This document shows positions 23,575 to 38,583 of a stretch of DNA of 64,000 bases, piece by piece. The first letter of the stretch is position 1, and every line of letters starts with the position of its first letter. Origin of the DNA: Parapristionchus giblindavisi (taxonomy: Eukaryota > Nematoda > Chromadorea > Rhabditida > Diplogasteridae); assembly GCA_943737045.1 (NCBI GenBank), contig CALSFV010000386.1, positions 1 through 64,000 of the forward strand. The letters run 5' to 3'. Both the position numbers and the translations under genes were made by a program. The notes under the pieces are model-generated. The model did not search any database. It saw only the letters and a program-made list of their open reading frames with translations, and was not told the DNA's origin.

Positions 23575-24963
23575 GACACCGGCTCAGTAAGATTCGAGGG
23601 TTGTGCCAGCGACCCCGGACATCGACCTCACCGATTTGGCCCAACATTTTTTATGGATACCCCCATGGGCACACATCACAAAATGGGTATTCATTTGGGC
23701 TGGTTCCTTGAAACACAGATGTGGCGGGTTTTCGAATTTTGAAAACTCGATTTTCACCGAAAAAAAATGGAGCGCCCAGGACCAATGTTAGTGTCGATTA
23801 ATTATAAGTATAAATAAACAACAAAAACTGGATGTATGACGTTCCGGAGATCCGATCGCAAACTGATTTTTTTACCTCCTCAAAACATTCTAAAATTAAT
23901 TAAAATTTTAAAACAAAAAAGAGCAATCCAATTTTTGTCTCATCTTATAGAGCAAAAAAATTCCGCGTCGAATAAGGGAACAAAATGTAAAATCGAAGGA
24001 CCCGTCTTTTGAGATAAATGGACCTGAAGTTGACTCGAAAATATTTTTGCTTTCAAACCCCCTCATATTTGTACTCATATTGAAGAGCTCGTCGAGTAGA
24101 ACAACTTTCATGTTGAGCGTTTTGTCTGAAACTCATGTACTAGAGAAATACATGAGTTTACTTAATCCACATGGTTTTTTCAGACAGGCTTGAGTTAAAC
24201 AATAATAAAATATTTTTTATGCGCAAAATGTTTTCGCATATATTGTAGAACTCAAAAATCCATACTTAGTTTGTTGTTTGACGAAAAAAAAATTTAGTCC
24301 ACTATGCTGAAAAATAAGGACTCGAAAATGGTCTTGAAAAAAAAGTTGTCGGATCCTTGCCATGTTTATACTCATTTTAAAGTACTCGTCATTTTTCGTG
24401 TTGATCGTATTCCATGAAAGTCGTTTGTTCTCAAAATACAAGCGATCGAAATGATTTGGATCCAATAAATCTTAATTCATGTATTTCTCTTGTACATGAG
24501 TTTCAGACAAAACGCTCAACATGAAAGTTGTTCTACTCGACGAGCTCTTCAATATGAGTACAAAAAAAAATTCATTTTTTCCCTTATTCGACGCGGAATT
24601 TTTTTGCTCTATGAGATGAGGCAAAAATTGGACTGCACTTTTTTGTTTTAAAATTTTAATTAATTTTAGAATGTTTTGAGGAGGTAAAAAAATCAGTTTG
24701 CGATCGGTTCTCCGGAACGTCGTATAGCCAGTTTTTGTTGTCTATTTATACATAATCGACACTAACATTGGTCCTAGGTCGCTCCATTTTTTTTCGGTGA
24801 AGTTTTCAAAATTCGAAAACCCGCCACATGTGTGTTTCAAGGTACCATCCCAAATGAATACCTATTTTGTGATGGGGACCCATGGGGGTATCCATAAAAA
24901 AATTTGGGCTAAATCGGTGAGGTCGATGTCCGGCACTTCCTGGAATCTCACTGAGCCGATGTC
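23575..24963. mobile_element. 1.39-kb TTAA-flanked foldback element (piggyBac-like, non-autonomous)
   Basis: It begins GACACCGGCTCAGT after TTAA (23571-23574) and ends ACTGAGCCGATGTC before TTAA. Inverted arms of roughly 490-590 bp run to about 24160 on the left and from about 24476 on the right, with an AT-rich spacer. The TTAA at both ends is the target-site duplication typical of piggyBac-type elements. A second copy is at 37795-38583. Arms show several substitutions and indels, so this copy is not recent. No transposase frame. Confidence 0.82.
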
Positions 24964-25818
24964 TTAAAGTGAAAGTGCAAGTAGACTTTGAGTCTTGAAA
25001 TACCAGAGTTAGTGCATCATTTATTCCTGCTATGTATGAATAATTTTCGATGGTCAATACTTTAATCGTGAGTGATATCGAGTTGTTTTTATGACTAACC
25101 GTCCTTAATTGCAGAAAAGTAGCAACAAAAAAAAACAAATCAACATACCATCAAGCGTGAAAATATAAATTCAAAAGCTATAGCATTCATTTTCGGACCA
25201 CAATGAATGGCCTTTTAGGAGTGCAATGAAATTTTTTTTTCCTTTTCGCATATCTCGGGAAATCTGCTAAATTTCAAAAATTGGTGCTACAATTCCCTAG
25301 ATCTATTGAATATCTAGCTATGGTCAAAGCACCATCTTCAGAAAAGTTGTCGTTCATGAGTTTCAAGATGGGCGACGTTTCCTAATTGCTCAATCAGATC
25401 GCCGTGTCTTATATCATCACGATGATGGAGCGGCGAGAGAGCACGCACAAATGAGAGAGCGCAGAAAGAGAGAGAGAAACGATGCGGCCGTACGTCCAAT
25501 CAGAGCGCGCCCAGCTCTCTGATTGGAGGACGAACTTCTGGGCGTGGCCTAAACCTCTTCCAGAAAAAAATATGGTTTTGATCACAACTTTCAAGAATAT
25601 TCACGGCGATACCCTGTAAAATCTTTAATTTTTCCAATTTTCTCTACCGAAACCATGCACACTCCCAAAAACTACTCTTTCATAGAATTTTCAACTGCCG
25701 ATTTAGATCTTTCTTGTTGATCGATTTTAATATAGCTTTTCCTGTCTTTCTGTCAGCACAGATTGCTCACGAAAATATTCGCGTCACTTCACATTTTACC
25801 AATCTTTCAACTTTACCT

Positions 25819-25950
25819 GTGGTCGTATGCAAGAACAGTTTTCCAGGAAAATGTGTCGTCATTAGCGTAGGCGGAGGATTTTTGGAAAACGCCACCGCCT
25901 GCGCTCATGACGTCACATTTTCCAAGAAAACTGTTCTTGCATACGGCCAC
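25819..25950. repeat. 132-bp hairpin element just upstream of the 25995 gene
   Basis: GTGGTCGTATGCAAGAACAG at the left pairs with CTGTTCTTGCATACGGCCAC at the right; arms are about 55 bp with a GGCGGAGG/CACCGCC centre. It ends 44 bases before the ATG of the 25995-28881 gene, so it lies in its promoter or 5' UTR. Confidence 0.8.
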
Positions 25951-25994
25951 TGTTTATTATTTTACAAACTTCAATTTCAGCAACAGGTTTAACC

Positions 25995-28881
<2,887 letters not shown>

Positions 28882-30396
28882 TCGGCCTGCGCAGCCACAA
28901 TTGAACAAAAAAAAAGATTTTTCATAAGGGAATGATTCCCTATCAAGATCTCTTTACGGAATTCGTCACTTGCAGGAAGGCGACTCTCTTCCCTCACCTA
29001 TAAGGGAATGATTCCTTTACCTATGGGTGAAGAATTCTGTAAAGATACTTTGCTAGGGAATTAGTTCTTTGTGTACCGTCATTATGACAAAGAAGACAAA
29101 GAAGAAGCATTTTTGAACATATTGATGACATCGGAAATTTCTGATCATTAAAAGTTCAATGAATTTTAAAGAATAAATACGACCCCCTTTCCCTCTTTCC
29201 TCTTTCCCTCTTTCTCTTTCCTTTTTCTCTTTTTTAAGAACTCTTTCCCCCACCCCAGACTCAGTGCTTAGCTAATTTTGATAAAGAATGTTTTAATTAT
29301 AATTGCAAAGCCTGTTCAGGCAGAGAAACAAATGTAAAATGAAGCTACAGATGAAAGAGTAACAGCTATCAAGCCTCATGTATCTTATCAACATGCGCAT
29401 GCACCACATCAAACACAGAAATATGACGAAAGCTTATAATATAACACAGAAAGTGTTAGGTCTTGTGTACTGTGTATTACAGCTGGGATGGTAGAGTTTG
29501 AACACTTTTTTGTCCGTGTGTTAGACTACCATTCCGTCCCCAACGGTTCTGTGCTTGATAAAGGTCATTGAACTGTAAACTCTTCGGATTACTGTTGAAT
29601 TAATTGCGAAATATTCTGAGTTTTTCTCTATCGACTTCATTTCATATAGATGACAATCATCCACATACATAAAGAGTAAAGAAGTGTAACCCACAGCAAA
29701 TTACACCGGTGATGTGGTATAAGAGTTACACTATTGAGCTATTTTGACACCCAAAAAGTATTATATATATCACTTCACAGGTGCTGTGGGTTACACTTTT
29801 TTCTCCCTGTACATTGCGAGCCATCCTCGGTAGGCAGAAATGCTATTAACTTTGCCGCTTTTGCCTAACTATTCTTTGATTCTTGACTGTTGATCGCGTG
29901 TTTAACAGAGCTTCTGGAGCTCCGCCGACTTAAGAATTGTGGAATCGGAAGAAGTGCACAAGAACATCACTGTCGGAAGTAAGAAGAGCTATTTTTGACA
30001 TTAGTCTACCCTTGATAAATGTATTCAAATGAAAATGTAATGCAATGTGTGAGTAATAAATAATGTATATAATAATAATGTGATTTGCAACCAATATGTA
30101 TAATAGATATCGTTTATCTATTTTATATGTGCGGTGATCGAGGGCTGCCATGGCTTGAGTTTTGAAGAACTGAGATGCTGCTCATTCAGCAATCTTCAGA
30201 TTACCTGCAAATTATTGATTAATTGCCAAAATATTGATTGATTGATGATTATTTCAGTTATTGATTAATTATTGATCGATTGATTATCTTACGTTTCTTC
30301 CTGTTCGACAATTTATTCTCATCCACTTCCTTCTTGAGCTTTATCGATTCATTCTGCGCAAATTGATCTTTGATCTTTGATCTTTGATCTTGTCGA
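28882..30396. other. Intergenic region with TAAGGGAATGATTCCC repeats
   Basis: No gene seen. 28916-29072 holds inverted TAAGGGAATGATTCCCT motifs resembling those inside the element at 5788-6254. 29690-29805 is an inverted repeat with the arms GTGTAACCCACAGCAAATTA and CAGGTGCTGTGGGTTACAC. AATAAA on the minus strand (TTTATT at 30312-30317) is a candidate poly(A) signal for the kinase ending at 30397. Confidence 0.6.
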
Positions 30397-32613
30397 TCAA
30401 CGAACCTTCTTTTCCTCATCTGCCGCAGCCAACGAAGCCTCGTGCGCAGCCGGGGAGTCATTGACCTTTATAGGATCCAGATTGAGATACACTGCAGAGT
30501 CAATGTAGCCGGGTGGATTCGCCCTCATCGCTGCCGTCTAAACTTTGATCTTTGATCTTTGAACTTGTGATCTTTGGAATTGATCTTTTGATGATAATTA
30601 CGTTAGCTTCCGCCACTTCCTTGGATTCCCACTCATACGGCTCGTACCAGCTAGCCTAAAATGCTCGTGATTAGCCTTCATATAGCTAAATGTAGTTTGA
30701 TCTTTAATCTTTGATCTTTATCTGTTACCTTGCATCGTTTGAATAGGCCATGGAGTGGCTCGAATATCTCCTTGTAGTTTGGTCGGGAGTAGATTCCAAG
30801 TGTGCGAAGGTGAGTAGGAATACTGATGAGGTCCTCTGAGAGATCAAAGATCAGAGATCAAAGATCAGAGATCAAAGTTCAAAGTTTAATGACAAACTGG
30901 GCATCTTGATGAGCAGAGCTTCATCCGTCATATGCTGTTTCAGCCATCCAATATTATCAGCGTCATCCAATCCCGCCCATGGAAGTACGGCGTACATGTC
31001 GATTAGCATGTAGAGAAATGACCACATATCGTCCTTGCGACCCTGCGGATAAGTTATCGTTAAGCCATCGACTTAAGTACAATGCTTAACCCGAGCTAAA
31101 TTGAAACTCTCCGCTCTGGTGATACTCTCTCGCTTTCTTTATCTAGGCTAGAGCGTTTCCGGAACGGAGAGTAAAATTCGCTAGTGCCTTTAAGACATAC
31201 CAATTCGAATGCATCATGCATGGAAGGAGACGCGTACGTCCACGTTCCTCTGAACTCGCAATTACGCCTGGCTAATCTTGGGACGAAGGCATTCGGACGT
31301 CTGGGATCGGGGAGGACGTACGATCTGAAATTGAGAAGATTAACTCAGAGACCAAAGATCAAAGATCCCAAACCTCGATAGTCCAAAGTCCAGGATGTGG
31401 ATCATGCGAGCCTTCTTGACGTCCGAGGGATGTCCGAGCACGAAGTTGGCGGCTTTGATGTCTCGATGTACGAAACCAGCATCGTGCACAACCTTAACGA
31501 ACCCTAGCGTAAGTTAGACTTAGGGTCATAACGTCAGACTTAGGTACTTACCTTTATAGCGTAGAGACATTGGATGGCCATCTTTACCCAGGTTTTGATT
31601 GGGTAGCCATTCGGGAAATGAGTCAGCTGTAATAGATAGTTGACCAGAGGAGTGACATTTCGGCTACGGATCAGAACTAAGCTGGCTGGGGTCCTAGTAC
31701 TGTTTTCAAAGATCAATCTTGCGATATGATAGTGTTACTGACAATGAGCTCATATCACGGAGATAGGACCCCGATCAGCTGATTTGTCGAAATGCGAAAT
31801 ACCGATGACGAATTGTCACCCCTCCTATCAATACAAAAATAGCTAATTTGAAAGTCTCCACTTTCTTGGTCTGTGAAAAGAATGAGACTAGAGCTGACAG
31901 TCAAATTGGCTGCTTGGGGGAGCCTTTAACGGGAGAGTGACCTCTCGCAATGGCCTCTTCATTGCGCACACTATTTCTGTTCTCTAACAACGAGAGAGCG
32001 TAGACCGTTAAAGAGACCGTTGACAGTCCCTTTCAAATCTCCGTTACCTTAATCTTCTTCAGGTTGTCTCCGAGAAGAGTGACAATCATGTAGCACACAT
32101 TGCCCTTTCTGCCACAAGAAAACAGCTCGGGAACGTGATTTCGCTTTCCGTTACTGTGTATTCTCTCCAGGGCAGCTCTCTGTTAAATTGTCTAGATTAT
32201 GGTCACTTCAGATTATGGTTACGGTAAACTACGGTTACGGTAGACTACGGTTACGGAAGACCATGAACTGCGGTTACGGTAGACTACCTCAAGCTTAATG
32301 GCACTTCCTCCCTCCATATTCGAACTTTCGATCTTCAGCGCGGCGTATATAGAAGAATCCTTCAGATTTTCAACACGATACACTTTTCCAAACCCTCCTT
32401 CATCGATCAGATCTGCGATCTTCCATTTGCGTTCCAGTCTGTAATGAGATACCGTAATCCAAGCCCTTCTACAGTACTTTTACTATTACAGTATTAGGTA
32501 CAGTGAACTACAGTACTCCCATTCACCGTACATGAACACTACAGTACCACTTACACGAATCCGGGCTTGTACTTGGCGAGATCTTGAAGCTCGATCTCAT
32601 TTCTGTCCGCCAT
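30397..32613 (-). CDS. Casein kinase 1/TTBK-like protein kinase
   Basis: Ten exons on the minus strand: 32555-32613, 32288-32438, 32048-32179, 31552-31626, 31374-31492, 31201-31324, 30898-31042, 30729-30835, 30602-30655, 30397-30537; 368 residues, frame continuous. Kinase features in order: Gly loop IDEGGFGKVYRV, ATP-binding lysine in YAALKIES, catalytic loop HRDIKAANF, metal motif DFGLSR, activation segment FRGTWTYAS (CK1-type, without APE), and subdomain IX GRKDDMWSF. The N-terminus MADRNEIELQDLAKYKPGF and a charged tail ending EEKKVR flank the domain. All catalytic residues are present, so activity is expected. Substrates are unknown; the worm CK1/TTBK-like family is large and many members are germline expressed. 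The exon 5 acceptor (TTAAG) is non-standard but is the one that keeps frame. Confidence 0.9.
31083..31194. mobile_element. Palindromic MITE copy in a kinase intron
   Basis: Contains CCCGAGCTAAATTGAAACTC and the inverted CGGAGAGTAAAATTCGCTAG. Same family as 20600-20714; it lies between exons 6 and 7 of the 30397-32613 gene. Confidence 0.7.
31924..32036. mobile_element. Palindromic MITE copy in a kinase intron
   Basis: AAGAGACCGTTGA family (see 26803-26924); it lies between exons 3 and 4 of the 30397-32613 gene. Confidence 0.7.
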
Positions 32614-34053
32614 GTAGAGCGCTCGACCGATTTCAGAGTGGGAGAAGCGTGGAAGTGAATGGAGAATGGCCAAGTGGAATTGGCTTCACAATGGTTGCAG
32701 ATTGTGACTGATCATGCAAATGTAATTTGCAATTTATTCAGCATTGTTTCATTCTTCACTTCATGCAATTGAATGCAAAGTGCATTGTGAAAATGCAAAT
32801 GTACTTTTTAAATAAATGTACTTTATTAATATTTTAATATTTAAAAATATTATTCAATGAAACACCTGATAAAATTGTTTCAATGTCAATCAAAATACTA
32901 AAGTTAAGGTATTCTTTGCCGTAAATTTGTGTGTGTTGGGTCTCGAGTGGAAAACCCTGGAAGGCAATTGGAATACGGTAAGAAGTTACCGCAACCATCG
33001 ATCAGTAATGGTTCTCCAGCATCATGATTCTCCACTCGAGACCAAAAGTAATCGTAAATTTACTCCGACGCATACATAACACAATCTATTCATTTTGCAT
33101 ATTACTTCATTATTCTCTGCAAATGAGGCATTATTGATCGGTGTAGCGACCGCTCTTTTTGGTTGCAGAAACAGTGAATGCATTGTTATACATGCACTTG
33201 CAAAACATGCTTAACGTGTTACGTGTTAAAACGTGTTACGCACGTCCACGCACATTTTGATATCAGTTCGGTGGGTCCGTAGGGTTACGGCAAGAAGTTA
33301 CCAATACAAATACAACTACAGTATCGTTCAAAAATATTCAAAAAAGTGCATTCTTCAGGGTAACTGTGCTAACACGCAACCAATCAGCCTAAATTTGATA
33401 TGTAGTGCGCGCACAGGTCTTATCATCGAATTGTAAGAAAAAAAGACATTTCTCAAAAAAAATCAGAAAAATTTAATGCATTGTTCAGACGTCGACGATT
33501 TTCACGTTTTGCACTATTTCTTTCTCTTCTTTCTTTATTTGTTTGCATTGTGCTGAACAATTGTTTTCGGTTTTCAGGACATGGGTCGGCCAGAAGAATC
33601 TTGAAAAAATAAATATTAAAAATCTTATTCGATCGGACCGACAAGCCATTGCTAGCTGCCGAGCCATGAGCATGATGTTGGCTGACCTTGCCAATCAATA
33701 CAAGACGGACGTCGGGAATATTTCCTGCTCTGCGAATCGTCCTATTCGATCGGAAAGCCTTGACAGGCCTCCAAAACATTCCCCTTGACTACGCCGAGCA
33801 TCCACAGAGCCATCATAACAATCTGCAAGGGTAACTCCCGAAAATCCGCGGTTATTACGAAAAATGTATCCACCTTTCAGCAGCTTTAACACTTTGTTTG
33901 GAACAACATTTTTTATCAATTTTTTATCAGCATTAGATGAAAAGACAGGGAAATGGGGCCGTGGCCACCATGTACTTCACCGGTCTCCGAGCACAGGAAA
34001 TGCTGACCTCAATAATTTAAACCTTCTTGTGAGGGTTCTGAAAGCAATCTCTG
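32614..34053. other. Intergenic region between the two kinases
   Basis: No supportable gene. An inverted repeat at about 32925-33060 has the arms GTGTTGGGTCTCGAGTGGAA and CTCCACTCGAGACCAAAAGT. A frame at about 33580-33788 on the + strand shows weak coding-like composition (ANQYKTDVGN) but has no start or partner exons. Confidence 0.5.
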
Positions 34054-37000
34054 TTATTCTCTCCGAAAAATAAGATATTGCATACTCGGCTTATTGGGCA
34101 CGTCCTCATCTTCCTGCTGATCCTCTCCAGTCTGAGCGTAGCTCACCTGAAGACGGCAGGTTTCAGTATTAGTCCAGTAAGTCTGTATCATTGTCATGTT
34201 TCAGCGTCATTTAACAGTGGCTATTTTTAATGCTTTATTGGCATTTTCTTTGTTACATACAAGCAAATGCCAATTAAGCATTAAAAATAGAGGCCGCTAA
34301 ACGACGCTCGCGAATGAAAATGATGCAAGACTTTGTACGACTCATGTAATGCTCAAATAATCTTTATGTATCACAATTGTAAGATAGTAAGGGAGCTGTT
34401 CTCATCTCGTCAAGGATAAATAAACTAACACAGATCGATCACAAAATAAATATTTTGGTATATTTACCTCCTCAGCCTTTTCAGCCTTTTCATTCTTAAT
34501 CTTGCCCACCCAATCGAGAGCCTCATTCGAAGCGTCAACCTTATTCTCTTTCACCATATCATCGATTAGATCCTAAAATGGGCGGAGTCAAGATGAAGCG
34601 GGGCTTAAAAACACACGCGAGCTAATTTGAAACTTTTCGTCTCTGCCAAAGCGCTCTCGCTTTCTTTGTCTGCGAGAGTCTTCTTAGAGCGGAGAGAAAA
34701 ATTAGCTCGGGTGCCTCTTTAAGACAACGTACCCTTATCCAGCGATAATCCGGGACGTCAATGTAGTTGAGCTCATTGATATACTTGACGATGCGCATGA
34801 AATCCTTTGGACATCTCTTAGTGGGCGACTCTATAAATTTTATTAATTAATTAAATTAAATTAAATTTTATCTATTTATTAATTTATTTAATTTATTCAT
34901 TTATTTGTTACCCGAGGCTCAACGAGACATGTGATAAACATAGTGAACTTGGCACAATGCCAACTGCTAACATTTTGCATTACGTTACGCACAACACCGA
35001 ACCAGTCCAAAAGAATAGTATAAAAGTCTAGTATACAAAGACCTTTCATCCGTGTTTATTTTAAATTTTTTTTGTGTTCTAATCCGGTGTTCTGGATTTC
35101 TGCCGAACTTGGCACAATGCCAGCTACGAACTTGGCACAATGCCAACTACGAACTTGGCACAATGCCAACTCACTCATGCTGCTCATCAATTCCTCTTTC
35201 TTCTTGAGTATCTTCTCGCGGTCAACATCCTTCTTCCACGGTAGAGACATACAGTCGAACACGTCGAACACCATGTAGCACCTAGAGGAAGAGAATATCA
35301 TTAAGTGGGCGTGGTTTAAGTGGGTGTGGCTTAGGTGGGCGTGGTTTAGGTGGGCGTGGTCTAACCAGGTCTCGAGGTCATCCTTGGGCGATTGCTCCTC
35401 TTTCTTGTGGCAAGCGCGAGCTGCATATCGAGGTGTTCCACAGAATGGAACCTTCGGGCGAGGATTACTGTAGATGAGCTTAGATATCGATTGGATTATG
35501 GGCGGAGCTAGTTACCGTATCTCTCCTGATGATGTCTTGTATTCTCGGGCGATGCCGAAATCAAGAACATAGATGAGAGTTTCATCATCCGGTGAAAGGC
35601 CTGAAAATTCTGAGTTGACTACGCCCATATTTTGAATGAATGGGCTTGCTACCGATGGAGAAATTGGCCGGCTTGATGTCACGATGGAGAAATCCGAGAG
35701 AGTGAAGGTCCCAAATCGCTTGGAGAGTCTGCTTGGTGATGTTGAGAGCGGTGCCCTTGCTGAAATATTTGGCTGCGTAGATTAGCGCAGACTGAGTATT
35801 ATATTGCCTGAATTCGGACCCGCACACACTCTTTCGAACAGCCTCAAGCGACGGACCAACCACCTCCATGCACATAAACTGCAAACAACTGATTTAACAG
35901 AGTAAGAATTTTCAGATACAGATCTCGGCCCTCCTTTAGAACATCAAACCAGTATAGTATAAAAAGTCCTTATATTTCATTGCCATATCAATCAATTGGC
36001 TTTGTTGGCGTCGTCGGCGGCATTCACACGACAAAGCCAATTGATTGATATTGCAATGTAACTGTAATAAATATTTTACTTCAACAAACGGTGTTTGTTT
36101 AGCATAATATAACATTTCCTTCGTATTTATTAAATTTTAGCCCCCTGTTGGACTGGACCGATGTTCTTCTATAGCACCCGGAGCTCTGGGTGTAACACTA
36201 TCCAACCTTGAAGTCTTCAGTTGTTCCCTTATCTCTCAGCGTCAGAAAGTGTCGCCTCTTCTCCTTCGGCGCCACCGAACATTTCTCCAATATGTAAGCC
36301 TCGATCTAAAAGCTTGGCAATTTGCCACACTACATTCTCCGCCCCACCTTGAGACGAGGCATCTTCGATCCATAGAACTCCGTTTTCAAAGCCAGTTTCT
36401 GAAATCAATCGATGCTACAGTAACCAATCAATCCGTTCAGGACACCAACCACATGCGTTGCCTCATCCTCAACCTTGTACACGTCTCCGAATCCTCCGGA
36501 ACCGAGCAATTTGACTACCGTATACCTGAAAAGGGGCGGGCTTCATTCATTACGAGGAGTTACGCCAACTTATGATTGGGACTGGCTATCGCATTGCCGG
36601 GCTCTAGCACTCTCCGTGCCTGCTTCTCCTCCTTTCTCTGATAATATTGATTGTTTGTGTATCAGTCAATCAATAATTCCACCTTGGTTTTAGTTAGGGA
36701 TTGCTTCGACACTTTAGCCTCTTTCGTTGCTTTGCCCTCGGTGTCCTTCTTCGCCTTTGCACCGCGTCTTACGCTGACCTGTGAAAGTTAGCGTTTTCGC
36801 CTCTGGGCAACCACATTTAAGGAGGAATAACCTCTCTCAATGGCCTCTTCATTGCACACACTATTTCTCTGTTCTCTAACAACAAGAGTGCGTTGAGCGT
36901 TGAAGAGACCGTTGAGAGAGGTTACGCTCCCTTTAATTCAGCCATCGGCTCTCCACAGGCCATCCACATTTTATCATCGATGCGCCAGTGACCTGCCATG

Positions 37001-37102
37001 TCTTACCTTGCTACCAGAAGAGGCTGACTTGGTTGACGGCTTCTTTCCACGCCTGACGGAGTTGCGAGAGCTGCTGCGTCTTACCGAAGCCACCTTAACC
37101 AT
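34054..37102 (-). CDS. TTBK/CK1-like protein kinase with basic N-terminal extension
   Basis: Fourteen exons on the minus strand: 37007-37102, 36683-36778, 36570-36637, 36450-36525, 36348-36398, 36207-36305, 35808-35878, 35653-35759, 35516-35600, 35366-35467, 35175-35281, 34733-34830, 34468-34572, 34054-34146; about 417 residues. The N-terminal 70 residues are Lys/Arg/Ser-rich (SVRRSSSRNSVRRGKKPSTK). Kinase motifs: LLGSGGFGDVYKV, ALKTE, HRDIKPANFSIG, DFGIAR, FCGTPRYAA, PKDDLETW. The C-terminal tail is acidic (EDQQEDEDVPN). The 48-base in-frame gap between exons 7 and 8 reads as a GC-AG intron; removing it restores the usual CK1 spacing. Several introns are only 47-52 bases. The exon 4 donor is ambiguous by three bases. 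The ATG at 37102 is assumed; upstream exons cannot be excluded. It is distinct in sequence from the kinase at 30397-32613. Confidence 0.87.
34188..34326. repeat. Palindromic element in kinase intron 13
   Basis: TAACAGTGGCTATTTTTAAT and ATTAAAAATAGAGGCCGCTA are inverted partners, with GCATTTTCTTTG/CAAGCAAATGC inside. Arms are about 50 bp. Confidence 0.7.
34604..34722. mobile_element. Palindromic MITE copy in kinase intron 12
   Basis: Contains GCGAGCTAATTTGAAAC and GAGAAAAATTAGCTCGG. Same family as 20600-20714. Confidence 0.75.
35102..35171. repeat. 23-bp tandem repeat abutting a splice donor
   Basis: Three copies of TACGAACTTGGCACAATGCC plus AAC or AGC. The last copy runs into the exon 11 donor (GTGAGTTGGC on the minus strand) of the kinase at 34054-37102. 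A fourth, separated copy is at about 34943-34966. Each unit also contains the palindrome TTGGCACAATGCCAA. Confidence 0.85.
35977..36058. repeat. Palindromic element in kinase intron 6
   Basis: CAATCAATTGGCTTTGT and ACAAAGCCAATTGATTG are perfect inverted partners around a GGCGTCGTCGGCGGC loop region. Confidence 0.8.
36817..36936. mobile_element. Palindromic MITE copy in kinase intron 1
   Basis: AAGAGACCGTTGA family (see 26803-26924); it lies between exons 1 and 2 of the 34054-37102 gene. Confidence 0.75.
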
Positions 37103-37794
37103 AGAGGATCAGGATTATTGATCGATGATATGTTATCGATGGGTTATCGATTGGAAATATCATCGAGGAAAAATCTTCATCGCGGAGCTTACCGCGACTT
37201 TGCTCTGAAATATGAATCGATTAGAGGTTATCCCCAAACTCGTTTAGTTCTGCATACAACTGTTACATAATGACTACAAGATATCTGTGTAGGTATCCGG
37301 AAAGCGAAGCAGAAAGCAAATTGGAATGACCAGTGTTCAAGAGGATGTCGAAAGTATGACCAATAATTTGGCTTGAATAAACGCCCAAATTTTCAGAGCC
37401 GACTTAAAAACTGGCCTCGCGAAAATCACGGAGGCTAAATATGGATGACATGAATCCGGGATAGAATGACTAGCACTATTCAGAACAAGGTACCCGTCCA
37501 AAAGGTACCTTGTCCAGACCCCGGTGGTCACAGGGCCGAATGACTTACTTGATTCTTCATCATCTCCGACGTCGGCGACGACTAACAATGATTTGGCATG
37601 AATGGGAGACGAGATCTGAGATCATTATATAATAATCTCCTAATTGGATTCAGAAAAACCTTAATTAGATTCGTGGTTCTAACTAAGCTAAACAATATCC
37701 TAATTAGATTCACAAAGTTTCGTAATAAGATTCGTAGTTTCTAATTAAATTCATAAATTTCCTAATTAGATTCGTAGTTTCTAATTACAATTAA

Positions 37795-38583
37795 GACACC
37801 GGCTCAGTACGATTCGAGGGTTGTGCCTGTGACCCCGGACATCGACCTCACCGAATCGCCCCAAATATTTTTTTATGGATACCCCCATGGGCCCCCATCA
37901 CAAAATGGGTATTCATTTGGGCTTGTTCCTTGAAACACAGATGTGGCGGGTTTTCGAATTTTGAAAACTCGATTTTCACCGAAAAAAAATGGAGCGACCT
38001 AGGACCAATGTTAGTGTCGATTAATTATAAGTATAAATAGACAACAAAAACTGGCTATACGACGGTCCGGAGATCCGATCGCAAACTGATTTTTTAACCT
38101 CCTCAAACCATTCTAAAATTAATTAAACTCAACTTCATGTCTATTTATCTAAAAAGACGGGTTCTTCGATTTTTGATTTTTTTTCCCTTATTCGACGCGG
38201 AATTTTTTGCTCTATAAGATAAAAAAGCAAAAATTGGACTGCACTTTTTTGTTTTAAAATTTTAATTAATTTTAGAATCTTTTGAGGAGTTAAAAAAATC
38301 AGTTTGCGATCGGATCTCCGGATCGTCGTATAGCCAGTTTTTGTTGTCTATTTATACTCATAATTAATCGACACTAACATTGGTCCTAGGTCGCTCCATT
38401 TTTTTTTCGGTGAAAATCGAGTTTTCAAAATTCGAAAACCCGCCACATCTGTGTTTCAAGGAACCAGCCCAAATGAATACCCATTTTGTGATGGGGGCCC
38501 ATGGGGGTATCCATAAAAAATATTTGGGGCGAATCGGTGAGGTCGATGTCCGGCACTACCTGGAATCTCACTGAGCCGATGTC
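37795..38583. mobile_element. 0.79-kb TTAA-flanked foldback element, second copy
   Basis: Same ends as 23575-24963 (GACACCGGCTCAGT ... ACTGAGCCGATGTC) with TTAA on both sides. The arms are shortened to about 350-390 bp and the centre is missing, so this looks like an internal deletion derivative or a shorter subfamily. Confidence 0.82.

Larger units (their letters stand above)
19925..25994. other. Repeat-rich gene-poor region between two family members
   Basis: No supportable gene. The region is largely inverted-repeat elements: 20057-20336, 20600-20714, 20813-21080, 22464-22580, 22750-22935, 23575-24963 and 25819-25950, listed separately. Open frames at about 21205-21905 have no recognisable content, and the 3' part of that stretch is repeat sequence shared with 22750-22960. 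Confidence 0.65.

Noticed and set aside
33543..33788. 81-residue plus-strand frame
   Set aside because: Slightly protein-like, but no ATG start, no partner exons and no recognisable family.
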